A stretch of DNA of 64,000 nucleotides from assembly GCA_964607135.1 (NCBI GenBank), contig CAZSIV010000011.1, forward strand, positions 3,286 through 67,285, given 5' to 3'. The position numbers and the translations under genes were made by a program. The notes under the pieces were generated by a model. It was not told the DNA's origin and did no database searches. It saw only the letters and a program-made list of their open reading frames with translations. Position 1 is the first letter of the stretch; every line of letters starts with the position of its first letter. Positions 21,207 through 30,097 of the stretch are shown here, in pieces. The DNA comes from Metaruminococcus_A sp964607135. GTDB lineage: Bacteria; Bacillota; Clostridia; Oscillospirales; Ruminococcaceae.

Positions 21207-24200
21207 ATGGCAGATATAAAGGTAGCAGGGAAGCTGTTCGCAAAGAAACCGGGCGGCTCGTTTCAGGAAATTGCTTCACAGCTGTCCGGGGAAAGCGGTG
21301 CGGGGGTAATCGAGCTCCGGGCAGCCGGCTCTGCGGAGAAAATCCGGGTGGAGCTTTCCGGCACAGGAGGACTGTTGCTCCGGGATGCAGAGCTTGTGGT
21401 CGACGGGGCGGCTTACGAACCGGAGTCTTCTAACGCGGATTGTGTTGGAGAAAGATATTACCGGCCGGCAGGGGAAACGATTGAGTTTTGTTTTGTCCCG
21501 ACTTTTTTGGATTCTGACAAAAGCCTGGAGTTTTTATTCCGCTGTGCTGCGGTCGAAACGAACCCGGAGCTCGACGGCCTGATGGAGGCCGCCCTCCGGT
21601 CGGAGCAGAAGCTGGAAAAAACCGAAACGAGCTTGAAACAAACGAAAAATTACTCCCGCATCAAAGAGCGTGAATGCGTTGTTTTGGAGGGAGAAAAAGA
21701 AGAGCTGGTCGAGATGCTCGACGACGTCCAGCAGAAGTACAGCAAGGTCGTCCATTCCATCTGCTGGAAGATGACCGGCTGGGTTCGCATCATCGCCCGG
21801 GGCGTTAAAAAGCTGATGGAGTCGAATAAAGCGACCAAGCTTTTCTGCAAGGGGTTGCTCAGCCTCAAGCGCAACGGTGTGCGCAGCACGTTCAAGCGGG
21901 TTAAAATTTATCATAAAAGGCAGGAGGAGATTGGGGCGTTTCTGGAGCAGACCGGAATCGACCTGAGTGAAAACGATTTTGCTTTTTCGTCCTACGATGC
22001 GGAATATGAAGAAAACGTCGATTTTACCGGATATGAAACCGACGTCAAAGCGCTGGCGTTTTACCTGCCGCAGTACCATGAAAACCCGCAGAACAATGAG
22101 TGGTGGGGCAAGGGCTTTACTGAGTGGACAAACACCTCAAAGTCCCGCCCGCGGTTCAGGAACCATTACCAGCCGCGGGAGCCGCACGCCGATATTGGTT
22201 ATTATGATCTCTCCGAGATCGAAACGATGGCGAAACAGGCGAGGCTTGCAAAACAGCACGGCATCTACGGCTTTTGCTTCTATTATTACTGGTTTTCGGG
22301 GGAACGGCTGCTGGAAAAGCCGGTCGACCTGCTTTTGAAACACCCGGAAATCGACCTGAATTTCTGCCTCTGCTGGGCCAATGAAAACTGGACAAAGGCC
22401 TGGGATGGGCAGAACCGCCATATCCTGATGGAACAGAAATACACCGAAAACGACCCGATCCGCTTTATCGACGACATCAAGGTTTATATTGATGACCCGC
22501 GGTATATCCGTGTTGGAGGGAAGCCGCTGATCGTGGTTTACAACCCCGGGCAGATTCCGGAAATCCACAAGGTGTTTGCCGCCTGGCGGGAGCATGCCAG
22601 AGCGGTTGGTCTGGGGGAAATCCTGATCTGGACCTGCCAGACGGCGAACAACACCGCCGAACGGCTGAACATCTGCGACTGCATCGACGCGGAGGTGGAA
22701 TTTCCGCCCCACAACATGTGGCATGATATCATTGTGGTTAGAGGGCTGAACCTCTACGGCAGGGACGCCAATATCTACAACTACCGGAAGCTGGTCCGGC
22801 TTTTGGAAAACAAAAAGCCGGACGAGGAAAAGATACCGCTCCACCGCACCTGTATGATGGGCTGGGACAACGCTGCCCGCCGCAGCAAGATGTGGACGAC
22901 GTTCTACGCCTATTCCACCCGAAGCTTCTACCGCTGGATGCGCTTGATTGTCAAGGATGCGCGGCAAAAATTTAGTCCGGACGAGCGGTTTATCTTTATC
23001 AATGCCTGGAATGAGTGGGCGGAGGGCACTTATCTTGAGCCGGATCGCAGATATGGCTATGCCAATATCAATACGGCATCTCGCGCCTTGTTTGACCTGC
23101 CGGCGGAGCAGGGGGTTACGGTGCTCGATGCCGCTTCCCCTGTCTGTTCGGGGGAAGCGCTTGCCGCCCAGCCGAAAATCGCGGTGCAGATTCACCTGTT
23201 CTACACCGATTTGATGGATGAAATCATCCGGGAGGTCAATAAAATCCCTTATCCCTTCGATTGCTTTATCTCAACCGATGCGGAGGAGAAAGCAGAGGCG
23301 ATCCGCTCCGCCTTCCGGAAGGACTGTCGTGCGGCGCATCTCCGGGTGGGGGTGTTCCCGAACCGGGGCAGGGATGTCGCGCCTTTTCTCATGCAGCTTG
23401 CGCCGGTGCTGGAGCGGTACGAGTACCTTTGCCATATCCATTCCAAAAAGACCAAAACAGGGGATTACGGCGACGGATGGCGCAGGTACCTTTACCGCCA
23501 TCTCTTCGGCTCGGAGGAATACCTGCGGCGGCTGTTCTCCCTGTTTGAGAGAGAGCCTTCCCTGGGAATCGTTTTCCCCGAAACTTATCCTGTCCTCAAC
23601 CGCCAGGTGGAATGGGGCGGGAATAAAAGCGGCGTCCGCCATCTTCTGAGGGAGCTCGGCTTTGTCTGTCCGCTGGGCGACGAGCCGGTTTTCCCGGTCG
23701 GGAATATGTTCTGGGCGAGAACGGAAGCGGTCTCGGAGCTTTTTGACCACGGTTTTACCGAAAAGGATTTTCCGGAGGAGGCCGGGCAGGTCAACGCGAC
23801 TCTCGCCCATGAAATCGAGCGGGCGTGGGTTTATATCGCTAGGAACAACGGCTATGGATACCGCAAGGTTTTCAACCATTGCGTCGAAAAGGCGGAAACG
23901 GTTTTCAAAAAGCGGATGGTGGTTTATCATCACTATGACGCGGAGAACAGGATCAGCGAAGCCGATCTGGAGCAGATCAAGCGGGTCCGTCCGCTGGCGG
24001 AACGGTTTGTCTTCGTCACCAATTCTCCTTTGGGAAAGGAAGAGCTTTCCAAGGCGGAGCCTTATGCGTCCGAGATTATCCTGCGGGAAAACCACGGTTA
24101 TGATTTTGCCGGCTGGAAGGAAGCGATCCTAACCGCCGGCTGGGAGCAGCTCCGCGGGTACGACGAGCTCGTGTTGATGAACAACAGCTGTTACGGCCCG

Positions 24201-24671
24201 GAATACGATCTGAACCGGGTGTTTGCCGACATGGAGGAGGAAACCGTCGATTTCTGGGGAATTACGATGTTCCCCTATCAGCCCGACGGCAGCTATCTGA
24301 ACAAGCCCTGTATCGATCCGCATGTCCAGTCCTATTTCCAGGTTTACAGAAAGTCCGCACTGGAGCATCCCGCGTTCGAAAAGTTCTGGCAGGAGCTTCC
24401 GGTCGGCGATGACTTTATCGAGACGGTGGCGAACGGTGAGACGGCGCTGACCCACTGCCTGGAGACCGCCGGGCTGAGATGGAGCGTTTATGTCAAGGAG
24501 AGCGAGATCCTCAACAGTTATCTCGCCTGCGGCTCCGTTCCTTATCACTATCCGTATGAACTCCTTTTGCTGCGCTCCCCCTTTGTAAAAAAGAAGGCGG
24601 AGCAGTATATGGATTTGGAGCAGGAGACCAAGCTTCGGGGGATGATGGCACAGCTGGAGCATAAGGAATAG
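21207..24671 (+). CDS. Large polysaccharide synthesis protein: WbsX (GH99-like) domain plus RgpF-like domain
   Basis: This 1154-residue protein has three parts. Residues 1 to about 270 are family-poor, with a likely coiled coil at about 120-190. From about 275 to 620 is a WbsX/GH99-like domain: FYLPQYHENPQNNEWWGKG, FCLCWANENWTKAWDG, FINAWNEWAEGTYLEP. From about 655 to the end is a rhamnan synthesis F domain: CHIHSKKTKTGDYGDGWR, ENHGYDFAGWKEA, VLMNNSCYGP. RgpF-type domains take part in building rhamnose polysaccharides of Gram-positive walls, and WbsX domains occur in capsule and O-antigen loci. The protein is probably cytoplasmic and membrane-associated. It directly follows the ABC exporter (25 bp), supporting a role in assembling the exported glycan. 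No signal peptide is seen. Confidence 0.88.
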   Translation: MADIKVAGKLFAKKPGGSFQEIASQLSGESGAGVIELRAAGSAEKIRVELSGTGGLLLRDAELVVDGAAYEPESSNADCVGERYYRPAGETIEFCFVPTFLDSDKSLEFLFRCAAVETNPELDGLMEAALRSEQKLEKTETSLKQTKNYSRIKERECVVLEGEKEELVEMLDDVQQKYSKVVHSICWKMTGWVRIIARGVKKLMESNKATKLFCKGLLSLKRNGVRSTFKRVKIYHKRQEEIGAFLEQTGIDLSENDFAFSSYDAEYEENVDFTGYETDVKALAFYLPQYHENPQNNEWWGKGFTEWTNTSKSRPRFRNHYQPREPHADIGYYDLSEIETMAKQARLAKQHGIYGFCFYYYWFSGERLLEKPVDLLLKHPEIDLNFCLCWANENWTKAWDGQNRHILMEQKYTENDPIRFIDDIKVYIDDPRYIRVGGKPLIVVYNPGQIPEIHKVFAAWREHARAVGLGEILIWTCQTANNTAERLNICDCIDAEVEFPPHNMWHDIIVVRGLNLYGRDANIYNYRKLVRLLENKKPDEEKIPLHRTCMMGWDNAARRSKMWTTFYAYSTRSFYRWMRLIVKDARQKFSPDERFIFINAWNEWAEGTYLEPDRRYGYANINTASRALFDLPAEQGVTVLDAASPVCSGEALAAQPKIAVQIHLFYTDLMDEIIREVNKIPYPFDCFISTDAEEKAEAIRSAFRKDCRAAHLRVGVFPNRGRDVAPFLMQLAPVLERYEYLCHIHSKKTKTGDYGDGWRRYLYRHLFGSEEYLRRLFSLFEREPSLGIVFPETYPVLNRQVEWGGNKSGVRHLLRELGFVCPLGDEPVFPVGNMFWARTEAVSELFDHGFTEKDFPEEAGQVNATLAHEIERAWVYIARNNGYGYRKVFNHCVEKAETVFKKRMVVYHHYDAENRISEADLEQIKRVRPLAERFVFVTNSPLGKEELSKAEPYASEIILRENHGYDFAGWKEAILTAGWEQLRGYDELVLMNNSCYGPEYDLNRVFADMEEETVDFWGITMFPYQPDGSYLNKPCIDPHVQSYFQVYRKSALEHPAFEKFWQELPVGDDFIETVANGETALTHCLETAGLRWSVYVKESEILNSYLACGSVPYHYPYELLLLRSPFVKKKAEQYMDLEQETKLRGMMAQLEHKE

Positions 24672-24704
24672 AGAAAGCCCTCCTGCATAAGTAAAGAGGA
24701 GAGC

Positions 24705-25342
24705 TATGAAAAGACTCGTTGATAAAATTCCATATTTTCCCGCTGCCGTCGCTGTATTCATTCTATGGAGCTGCCTGTTTTCTGTTATAAATATTATTAT
24801 CCGTCTATTGTTGATTCCGCAACTGCCATTTTAATGGTCCCAATCTTGACCGGGCAGGATATGAACTGACTGACGGACTTGTTTATACCCAAGAAGTCAC
24901 CTGCTGTGAAGAAGCGGAGGGAATCGCGCTTTATCTGATGGATTATGACCAGTCGGCGGAGGGGATTATCAGCATCTCTGTTTATGCAGGCGACGGTTCC
25001 CTGCTCGTTGCGCGGGAATGTCGGCCGGACGAGGTGCCGGAAGCCGGCCCGCTGGGATTTTGGGCGCTTCTGATGCTTTCGGTATTCTGTAGAAAAGACG
25101 AGCCGGTTTACCTAAAAGGCGGCCGTAAGCTTTGGGTGGTAGCTCTTTCATTGGTATTTTCGGTGTTGACGGCCTGCATAATGCTGGTCGGCTGGACGCT
25201 GTTCGGCAGCAAAACGGTTCTTGGATTACAGGGAAGATGTTTTATTGCGGCTCTCCCCTTGCTCCTGCTTTGCTTGCGCAACCGTATACTTGTCTACCAA
25301 AAGAATTGCGAGACGGCAATCTGCCTGGGCTTTGTCGGCTGA
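24705..25342 (+). pseudogene. Decayed membrane protein gene, DUF2142-like
   Basis: ATG 24705 behind GAGGAG starts MKRLVDKIPYFPAAVAVF, a first transmembrane helix, but the frame stops after 43 codons. A second open part ends at 25342. It carries an intact-looking C-terminus with two hydrophobic segments, KLWVVALSLVFSVLTACIML and LGLQGRCFIAALPLLLLCLR. The motif GLQGRCFIAALPLLLL strongly recalls the end of DUF2142 proteins, multi-helix membrane proteins in polysaccharide loci. Most of the middle is missing. This is inferred to be a large internal deletion in the tail of the rhamnose-polymer operon. Confidence 0.6.
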
Positions 25343-25561
25343 CAGATGTTTACGGTGATCTTCGTTTTGATGCGGATATAAGATAGGCAGCTGCTGAAGC
25401 GGGTATGCTGCACGATTTGCCTTGTGGTGAATCGTGCCTGGCTATTTCGTCTAGCTGTTTATAAGGGTTTCGGAACGTTAACAGAACAGTTTGGCAGTGC
25501 TCTCGGGACAGCGTGTGGGTTGTCTTTCGATAGTATTGTTTACCTGCGAAGGTTTTGTATT

Positions 25562-25602
25562 AACCGCACCCAGCACTAATTTCAGCGCTGGGTGCGGTTT
25601 CA
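25562..25602. terminator. Terminator-like hairpin at the end of the polysaccharide cluster
   Basis: AACCGCACCCAGC and GCTGGGTGCGGTT form a perfect 13-bp stem (25562-25574 and 25587-25599) between convergent genes. T-runs are short on both sides. The preceding 220 bases (25343-25561) hold nothing recognisable. Confidence 0.65.
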
Positions 25603-25642
25603 ATAGGTCATGGTAAAAACGCGTAGAAAAATCTTTCCGCGG

Positions 25643-26155
25643 TCAGCCTTCTTCAAAAAAGCGATGGTCGGCCGGATAATTCCGGTCATCGTCGAAAAAG
25701 AGGGGGCGTTTCCCGGTTTGAAGGGCGGTGAAGGCATTGATCCGCCCGATTTCGTAGCTGAAGCGGCGCAACTCCCGCAGAAGGATTTCCAGTCGAGATG
25801 ACCTGCTGTTTTTGGGACAGAGCATGAGGCGCTCGTCGTTTAATTCGTCCAGATAAAGGAAAAGCCGCGCTTTGAAATCCAGGTAGCAGTCGACCAGCTC
25901 CTCTTTAGAAACCGGCTTGCCGTGGTAGGGAACAGAAAGATCGGGCAGCTCCGGCGTGTGGAATTTAGGGAGCTTCCGAAGCTCGTTCGGTTCTATGACA
26001 TTGTAGCCGAACCGGAAAATAGCCCGGTAGAGAAGCCGCCAAACCGGCTGCTCGGCCAGCTCCTCTCCCAGCTTGCAGGTGGAAAAAACCACCTGGATGT
26101 TGTACAGGGTGATTTCGGTTTGGCGAATCATCATCTGTGTCAATGGATTTTGCAT
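25643..26155 (-). CDS. Uncharacterised helical protein, possibly DinB-like
   Basis: The 170-residue product is predicted mostly helical, with a first helix MMIRQTEITLYNIQVVF and a later segment FSYEIGRINAFTALQTGKRP. The latter is reminiscent of the last helix of DinB four-helix bundles, but the metal-binding His triad of that family is not obvious. Function is unknown. ATG 26155 has AAGGAGG six bases upstream and is preferred over an upstream in-frame ATG at 26236. It lies 50 bp downstream of the glycosylase gene in the same direction and is probably co-transcribed. Confidence 0.55.
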   Translation of the reverse strand: MQNPLTQMMIRQTEITLYNIQVVFSTCKLGEELAEQPVWRLLYRAIFRFGYNVIEPNELRKLPKFHTPELPDLSVPYHGKPVSKEELVDCYLDFKARLFLYLDELNDERLMLCPKNSRSSRLEILLRELRRFSYEIGRINAFTALQTGKRPLFFDDDRNYPADHRFFEEG

Positions 26156-26205
26156 AAAGCGCCTCCTTAATCGATCGGATTTGTTTCTGTGAACTGTGAA
26201 GCCTG

Positions 26206-26700
26206 CTAGTCGAGATACCGCAGCAGGATCCGCCATTCCGAGAGCAGGCGTTCCATAGGATAACGCCCCCGGTTTGCGGGGCTTGTGGATGGCAGATAAA
26301 CCGCCTCAATCCCGGCGAGCGGGTAACAGAACCGGCGGTAAAGGGCGGATGCCTTTTTTCCGACGGTAAAAACCTTGGCGGCGGGGCATTTCCCGAGCAG
26401 CCAGGCAATATCGTTCGGAACCGGGCTGGTGATGCTGCCGTCGTCCGCTCCTTCGATTTCGCAGGAGGCCAGCACGTCCCACAGGGCGATCTTTCGCCGC
26501 AGGAGAAGCGCCTTCTTCTCTTCGATTGTACAGGGCTGTTCCTCTTTTAATAAAAGTGAGAGCAGCGGCCAGAACCGATTCTGGGGATGCCCGTAATAAA
26601 AGCCGGTTTCCCGCGATTTAGGTGAGGGGAAACTGCCCAGGATTAAAACCCTGGAATACCGGTCAAAAACCGGGTCGATCGGATGAATAAGCGGCGGCAT
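26206..26700 (-). CDS. DNA-deoxyinosine glycosylase / uracil-DNA glycosylase superfamily, family 6 (HDG)
   Basis: The 164-residue protein matches the hypoxanthine-DNA glycosylase branch of the UDG superfamily. The motif VLILGSFPSPKSRETGFYYGHPQNRFWPLL (key residues GSFPS and NRFW) supplies the active-site and base-pocket region. LPSTSPAN near the C-terminus is the second conserved motif. It would remove deaminated adenine (hypoxanthine) from DNA in base-excision repair. The length is normal for the family. The gene is first in a two-gene minus-strand unit with the helical protein downstream. Confidence 0.85.
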   Translation of the reverse strand: MPPLIHPIDPVFDRYSRVLILGSFPSPKSRETGFYYGHPQNRFWPLLSLLLKEEQPCTIEEKKALLLRRKIALWDVLASCEIEGADDGSITSPVPNDIAWLLGKCPAAKVFTVGKKASALYRRFCYPLAGIEAVYLPSTSPANRGRYPMERLLSEWRILLRYLD

Positions 26701-26992
26701 GGCAGACCTCTTCCATCTTTTTAAATATTATCCGCCGTAAACGGCCGAATTGAGATTTACACGACAGGAAAGCAGAATTTTTTCTATTGTATCACAAAAA
26801 AGTGCGAAATGCACGCTCAATAGAAAAAGGGCGGGCAGGGTTTTCGAACTGGGAATCGATTCCCAGAGGTTTTTTCGGTCGCTTGCTTCATGGGGAGCTT
26901 CTTCTTTTTCATACGGCTGTAAAGCGTGCTTTACAAATCGGGCGCCTTGAAAGATAATAGTCTCTACGCTGTAAAATTTACCTGAATGATGC
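26701..26992. other. Intergenic stretch left of the inverted-repeat element
   Basis: No gene is seen. A palindrome CTGGGA, ATCGAT, TCCCAG at 26849-26866 followed by AGGTTTTTTC could act as a small terminator on the plus strand or as an operator. Confidence 0.45.
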
Positions 26993-27269
26993 TACCCTCG
27001 GTTGACAAGTGCAGACGCGGTTTTACAGGGCGGGAAGCGCCCCTGACTGTGTTATCCTCCTTGCTTTACGGAAAGTAAAGCTGTGTCGTCTGCCTTGTCA
27101 GGAAACACTTCCCGCCTCTGAAAAACTTTTTTGAACCCCAGCGCTTCAGAAAGAGCGGGATGGCAAGGCCGCAGGGCGAAGGCATGCTGTCGCATTCCGA
27201 GCCCGAGAACGCAGCCAGCACGTTTCTTTTGAAGTTCTGGGGCGTGTGTGCCTTTGTCAATCGAGGGTA
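26993..27269. mobile_element. MITE-like element, copy 1 (277 bp)
   Basis: The left end TACCCTCGGTTGACAAGTGC and the right end (reverse-complemented) TACCCTCGATTGACAAAGGC are inverted repeats of about 22 bp, and both termini carry TA. A second copy lies at 33755-34050. The interior is GC-rich and has no credible gene. A TA target duplication and no transposase suggest a non-autonomous element of the Tc1/mariner-IS630 type (inference). Confidence 0.65.
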
Positions 27270-27546
27270 TCAATGTTGCACAAACGATTTGACAGCATCT
27301 CGGAAAACGGATGAGATTTTTTTACGGTATAACATTTTTGCGGAAATTTGTTTAAAAAATCAACGTTAAAAAGTTAAACCTGAAAAGAGCAGATGAGCAG
27401 AAGTCCCAGAAATGGCCTCAAGTAAAGGGGCGAAGTTGTTAAATGTTACAGTGCGTTGCCTGTTTTTGAGTTGATTTAAGACGATTTGGTGATTATTTTG
27501 TGTCTGAAATGTTATAAATTTAAACCATTAGGTTGATTTTATCCAA
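27270..27546. other. AT-rich upstream region of the sugar transporter operon
   Basis: Nothing coding is seen. The AT-rich run (27300-27546) probably contains the binding sites of the operon's regulator. No repeated operator motif was clear. Confidence 0.45.
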
Positions 27547-27575
27547 TTTACATAACTTGCAGGGGTGGATATAAT
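27547..27575 (+). promoter_or_regulatory. Promoter of the sugar ABC transporter operon
   Basis: TTTACA (27547-27552), a 17-base spacer and a perfect TATAAT (27570-27575) form a strong sigma-A promoter, 52 bp before the GTG start of the binding protein. Confidence 0.85.
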
Positions 27576-27627
27576 TGATCTTGTGATAAATCCTCAAACA
27601 CATTCAAACACAAGGAGGTAATTTTTC

Positions 27628-29022
27628 GTGAAAACAAAAAGATTGCTTGCTCTTGTTGCTTCTGCGGCGCTGATGCTGTCTGTATTTACGGCATGCGGCG
27701 GCAATGAAGGCAATGCGGGCAGCGGCGACAGCGGCACTAGCCAGGGCGGTAATTCCGGTGAGACCACCACTTTGGTTCATGCTTACTGGGATAACCCAGA
27801 GTCTTCTGAGGACCTGATGACCCAGCTGTACGGCAAGGGCCAGAAGGACTTCAACGAGACTGTTGGTAAGGAGAAAGGCGTTAAGATCGACTGGCTCCAC
27901 ATCAACTCCGACGACTACGGCACCAAGATCACCGCTATGGGTGTTGCGAACACCATGCCTGACACCTTGATGCAGCAGCCGGGCGCTAAGACCAAAGAGA
28001 TGGGCACAAACGGCTATATCCTCGACATGAAGCAGTTCCTCGACGCTGACAAGGAGTGGGCTGAGAGCTTCCTCGATGGTATGGCGGATCAGGTAACCTT
28101 TGACGGCAAACAGTATGCGATTCCGCTTCAGTTTGCAGTTTCCGCCATCTTCTACAACACCGAGCTGTTCGACCAGGCCGGCGTAAAGGCTGAAGACATC
28201 AAGACATGGACTGATTTCCTTGCTGCTTGCCAGAAACTGAAAGACAAGGGCATCACCCCGTTGGTTCTGCCGGGCGAAGCGAACTCCGGTTGGGCGATCT
28301 CCCTCTTCACCGGCCAGTTTGTACAGAGAATCGCCGGCGAGCAGGTTTTTGACCCGATCAGAAATCTTGAAAAAGATTCCACCTTTGAGCAGGAAGCTTT
28401 CTGGAAAGCCGGCGAGCTGACCATGGAGCTGGTTGACAAAGGCTATGTACAGTCGACCTACCTTGGCGACTCCGTTGACCAGAACTACGCCGTGTTCAGA
28501 GCGGGCCAGGCTGCTATGCAGTGCCAGGGCTCCTGGGCGATCGGTAACTACAACCAGGATGATTCCCAGGTTAAAGGCAAAGTAAAAGTCTTCCCGTTCC
28601 CGGAAATCGAAGGCGGTAAAGGCGACTCCTCCAAGTGGATGGGTAAAACCGACAACATCACCATTTCCAAGAACTGCAAAGACAACGACAAGGCGCTCCT
28701 CTGGATCAAATACCTGACCGGCGAAGATTTCCAGAGAAGAACAGTTGAAGAGGCTGGTAAGTTCCCGACCACTAAGGTTGAGTATGATAAGTCGAAGTGC
28801 CCGAGCGAAGTTTCTTCTGTTCTGGATATTTCCGGTAGCTCTACTGGTGTCTATCCGTACATCGACGAAGCTCTCGGCAACACCTTCGGTTCTGAGTGGA
28901 ACAGCTGCCTGAGCGCGTTCTTCACCGGCACGAAATCTGTTAAAGACGCCTTCAAAGACCTCCAGGCTTACAATGAGAGCATGAAGGCCAAAGGCGGCAG
29001 CGACAGCTCTGCTGCTGAGTAA
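27628..29022 (+). CDS. ABC transporter sugar-binding lipoprotein
   Basis: The 464-residue family 1 extracellular solute-binding protein opens with a lipoprotein signal peptide, ending in the lipobox VFTACGG, so Cys23 is the lipidated residue. A Gly/Ser linker follows. The body shows the family pattern: DTLMQQPGA, QYAIPLQFAVSAIFYNTELF, GQAAMQCQGSWAIGNY and ISKNCKDNDKALLWIKYL. It is held on the outer face of the membrane and hands an oligosaccharide to the two permeases downstream. Specificity cannot be read. Start is GTG 27628, seven bases after AAGGAGG. No ATPase is encoded here, so a shared MsmX-type ATPase is likely. Confidence 0.95.
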   Translation: MKTKRLLALVASAALMLSVFTACGGNEGNAGSGDSGTSQGGNSGETTTLVHAYWDNPESSEDLMTQLYGKGQKDFNETVGKEKGVKIDWLHINSDDYGTKITAMGVANTMPDTLMQQPGAKTKEMGTNGYILDMKQFLDADKEWAESFLDGMADQVTFDGKQYAIPLQFAVSAIFYNTELFDQAGVKAEDIKTWTDFLAACQKLKDKGITPLVLPGEANSGWAISLFTGQFVQRIAGEQVFDPIRNLEKDSTFEQEAFWKAGELTMELVDKGYVQSTYLGDSVDQNYAVFRAGQAAMQCQGSWAIGNYNQDDSQVKGKVKVFPFPEIEGGKGDSSKWMGKTDNITISKNCKDNDKALLWIKYLTGEDFQRRTVEEAGKFPTTKVEYDKSKCPSEVSSVLDISGSSTGVYPYIDEALGNTFGSEWNSCLSAFFTGTKSVKDAFKDLQAYNESMKAKGGSDSSAAE

Positions 29023-29075
29023 GTTGAACGGTTCTGAATGAAGAGACGCATTCATGTGATGTAATTGCTTTGAAA

Positions 29076-29101
29076 GGGATTAGGATTCCTGTCCTAATCC
29101 C
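29076..29101 (+). terminator. Attenuating hairpin between binding protein and permeases
   Basis: GGGATTAGGA pairs perfectly with TCCTAATCCC across a 6-nt loop and is followed by TTTCTC. The weak T-run suggests partial termination, or mRNA stabilisation that keeps the binding protein in excess over the permeases. Confidence 0.7.
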
Positions 29102-29191
29102 TTTCTCTAAGCAAGCATTTTTCGGGCGCTTCTTTGGCTTCCGCCAAACGGCGGAGTACAATTCTGATATTGTGTGGAATGGAGGTTTCGT

Positions 29192-30082
29192 ATGGAGAGG
29201 TTACTGCGTGACAAAAAAATGATACTGATTTTTGTCGGACCTGCGGTGCTTTTGTTTATCTGTATCCTTCTCGGCCCGATGTTGTTTGGTATTGGTTTAA
29301 GCTTGTTTAACTGGGATGCGATGAGTGCCCCCACGTTTAATGGTATTGACAACTTTGTGTTCATGTTCACCCAGGATACAGTTTTCTGGACGGCATTAAA
29401 GAATTCCTTGTTCTTTGTTATCTTTTCTTTGATTTCCCAGCAGCTGCTCGGTCTTGTTGTAGCGATCATTCTGACGAACAACATCAAATTCAAGAACTTA
29501 TTCAAAAATATTTACTATCTGCCGGTTGTTCTCTCCAGCGCAGCGGTCGGCCTTCTGTGGAGCTTTATCTTCCATCCTACGATCGGTGTTCTGAACGGAC
29601 TCCTTGCTGCAATCGGTATTCAGGGTCCCAACTGGCTGGCTCAAATTGGCGGGCCTTTTCCGCTTCCGCTCTGGTGCATTGGTATTGTAGCGGCGTGGCA
29701 GTACATGGGCTCTACCATGATGCTTTATATGGCGGCGATTCAGGGAATTCCGGAGACGCTCTACGAGGCGGCCTACATAGACGGCGCTTCCCGTATTAAA
29801 TGTATCCGTCATATCACCTTGCCCTTAATTACCCCGATGGTTAAGATCAGCACAGTTTTGAGTGCGGTTGGTTCTTTGAAGTTCTTCGATATGATCTACA
29901 CGATGACTCGTGGCGGTCCGTCTAATCAGACCGAAGTTTTAGCTTCTCACCTTTATAACCGTGCGTTTGCGAAATGGGAGTATGGCTACGGTAGCTCTTT
30001 GGCAATTATCCTTGTCATCCTTTGCCTGCTCTTTACCTTTATACTGAACAAGCTGATTAAAGTTGAAAACTATGAAATGTAA
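29192..30082 (+). CDS. Sugar ABC transporter permease (MalF/UgpA-like)
   Basis: The 296-residue protein has six predicted membrane helices, starting MILIFVGPAVLLFICILLGP. The cytoplasmic EAA loop is EAAYIDGASRIKCIRHITLPLI, where the ATPase docks. ATG 29192 is chosen because GGAGG lies six bases upstream; an ATG 18 bases earlier lacks a site. It pairs with the next gene to form the membrane channel for the sugar delivered by the lipoprotein. Confidence 0.94.
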   Translation: MERLLRDKKMILIFVGPAVLLFICILLGPMLFGIGLSLFNWDAMSAPTFNGIDNFVFMFTQDTVFWTALKNSLFFVIFSLISQQLLGLVVAIILTNNIKFKNLFKNIYYLPVVLSSAAVGLLWSFIFHPTIGVLNGLLAAIGIQGPNWLAQIGGPFPLPLWCIGIVAAWQYMGSTMMLYMAAIQGIPETLYEAAYIDGASRIKCIRHITLPLITPMVKISTVLSAVGSLKFFDMIYTMTRGGPSNQTEVLASHLYNRAFAKWEYGYGSSLAIILVILCLLFTFILNKLIKVENYEM

Positions 30083-30097
30083 GGAGGGTACGGAATA

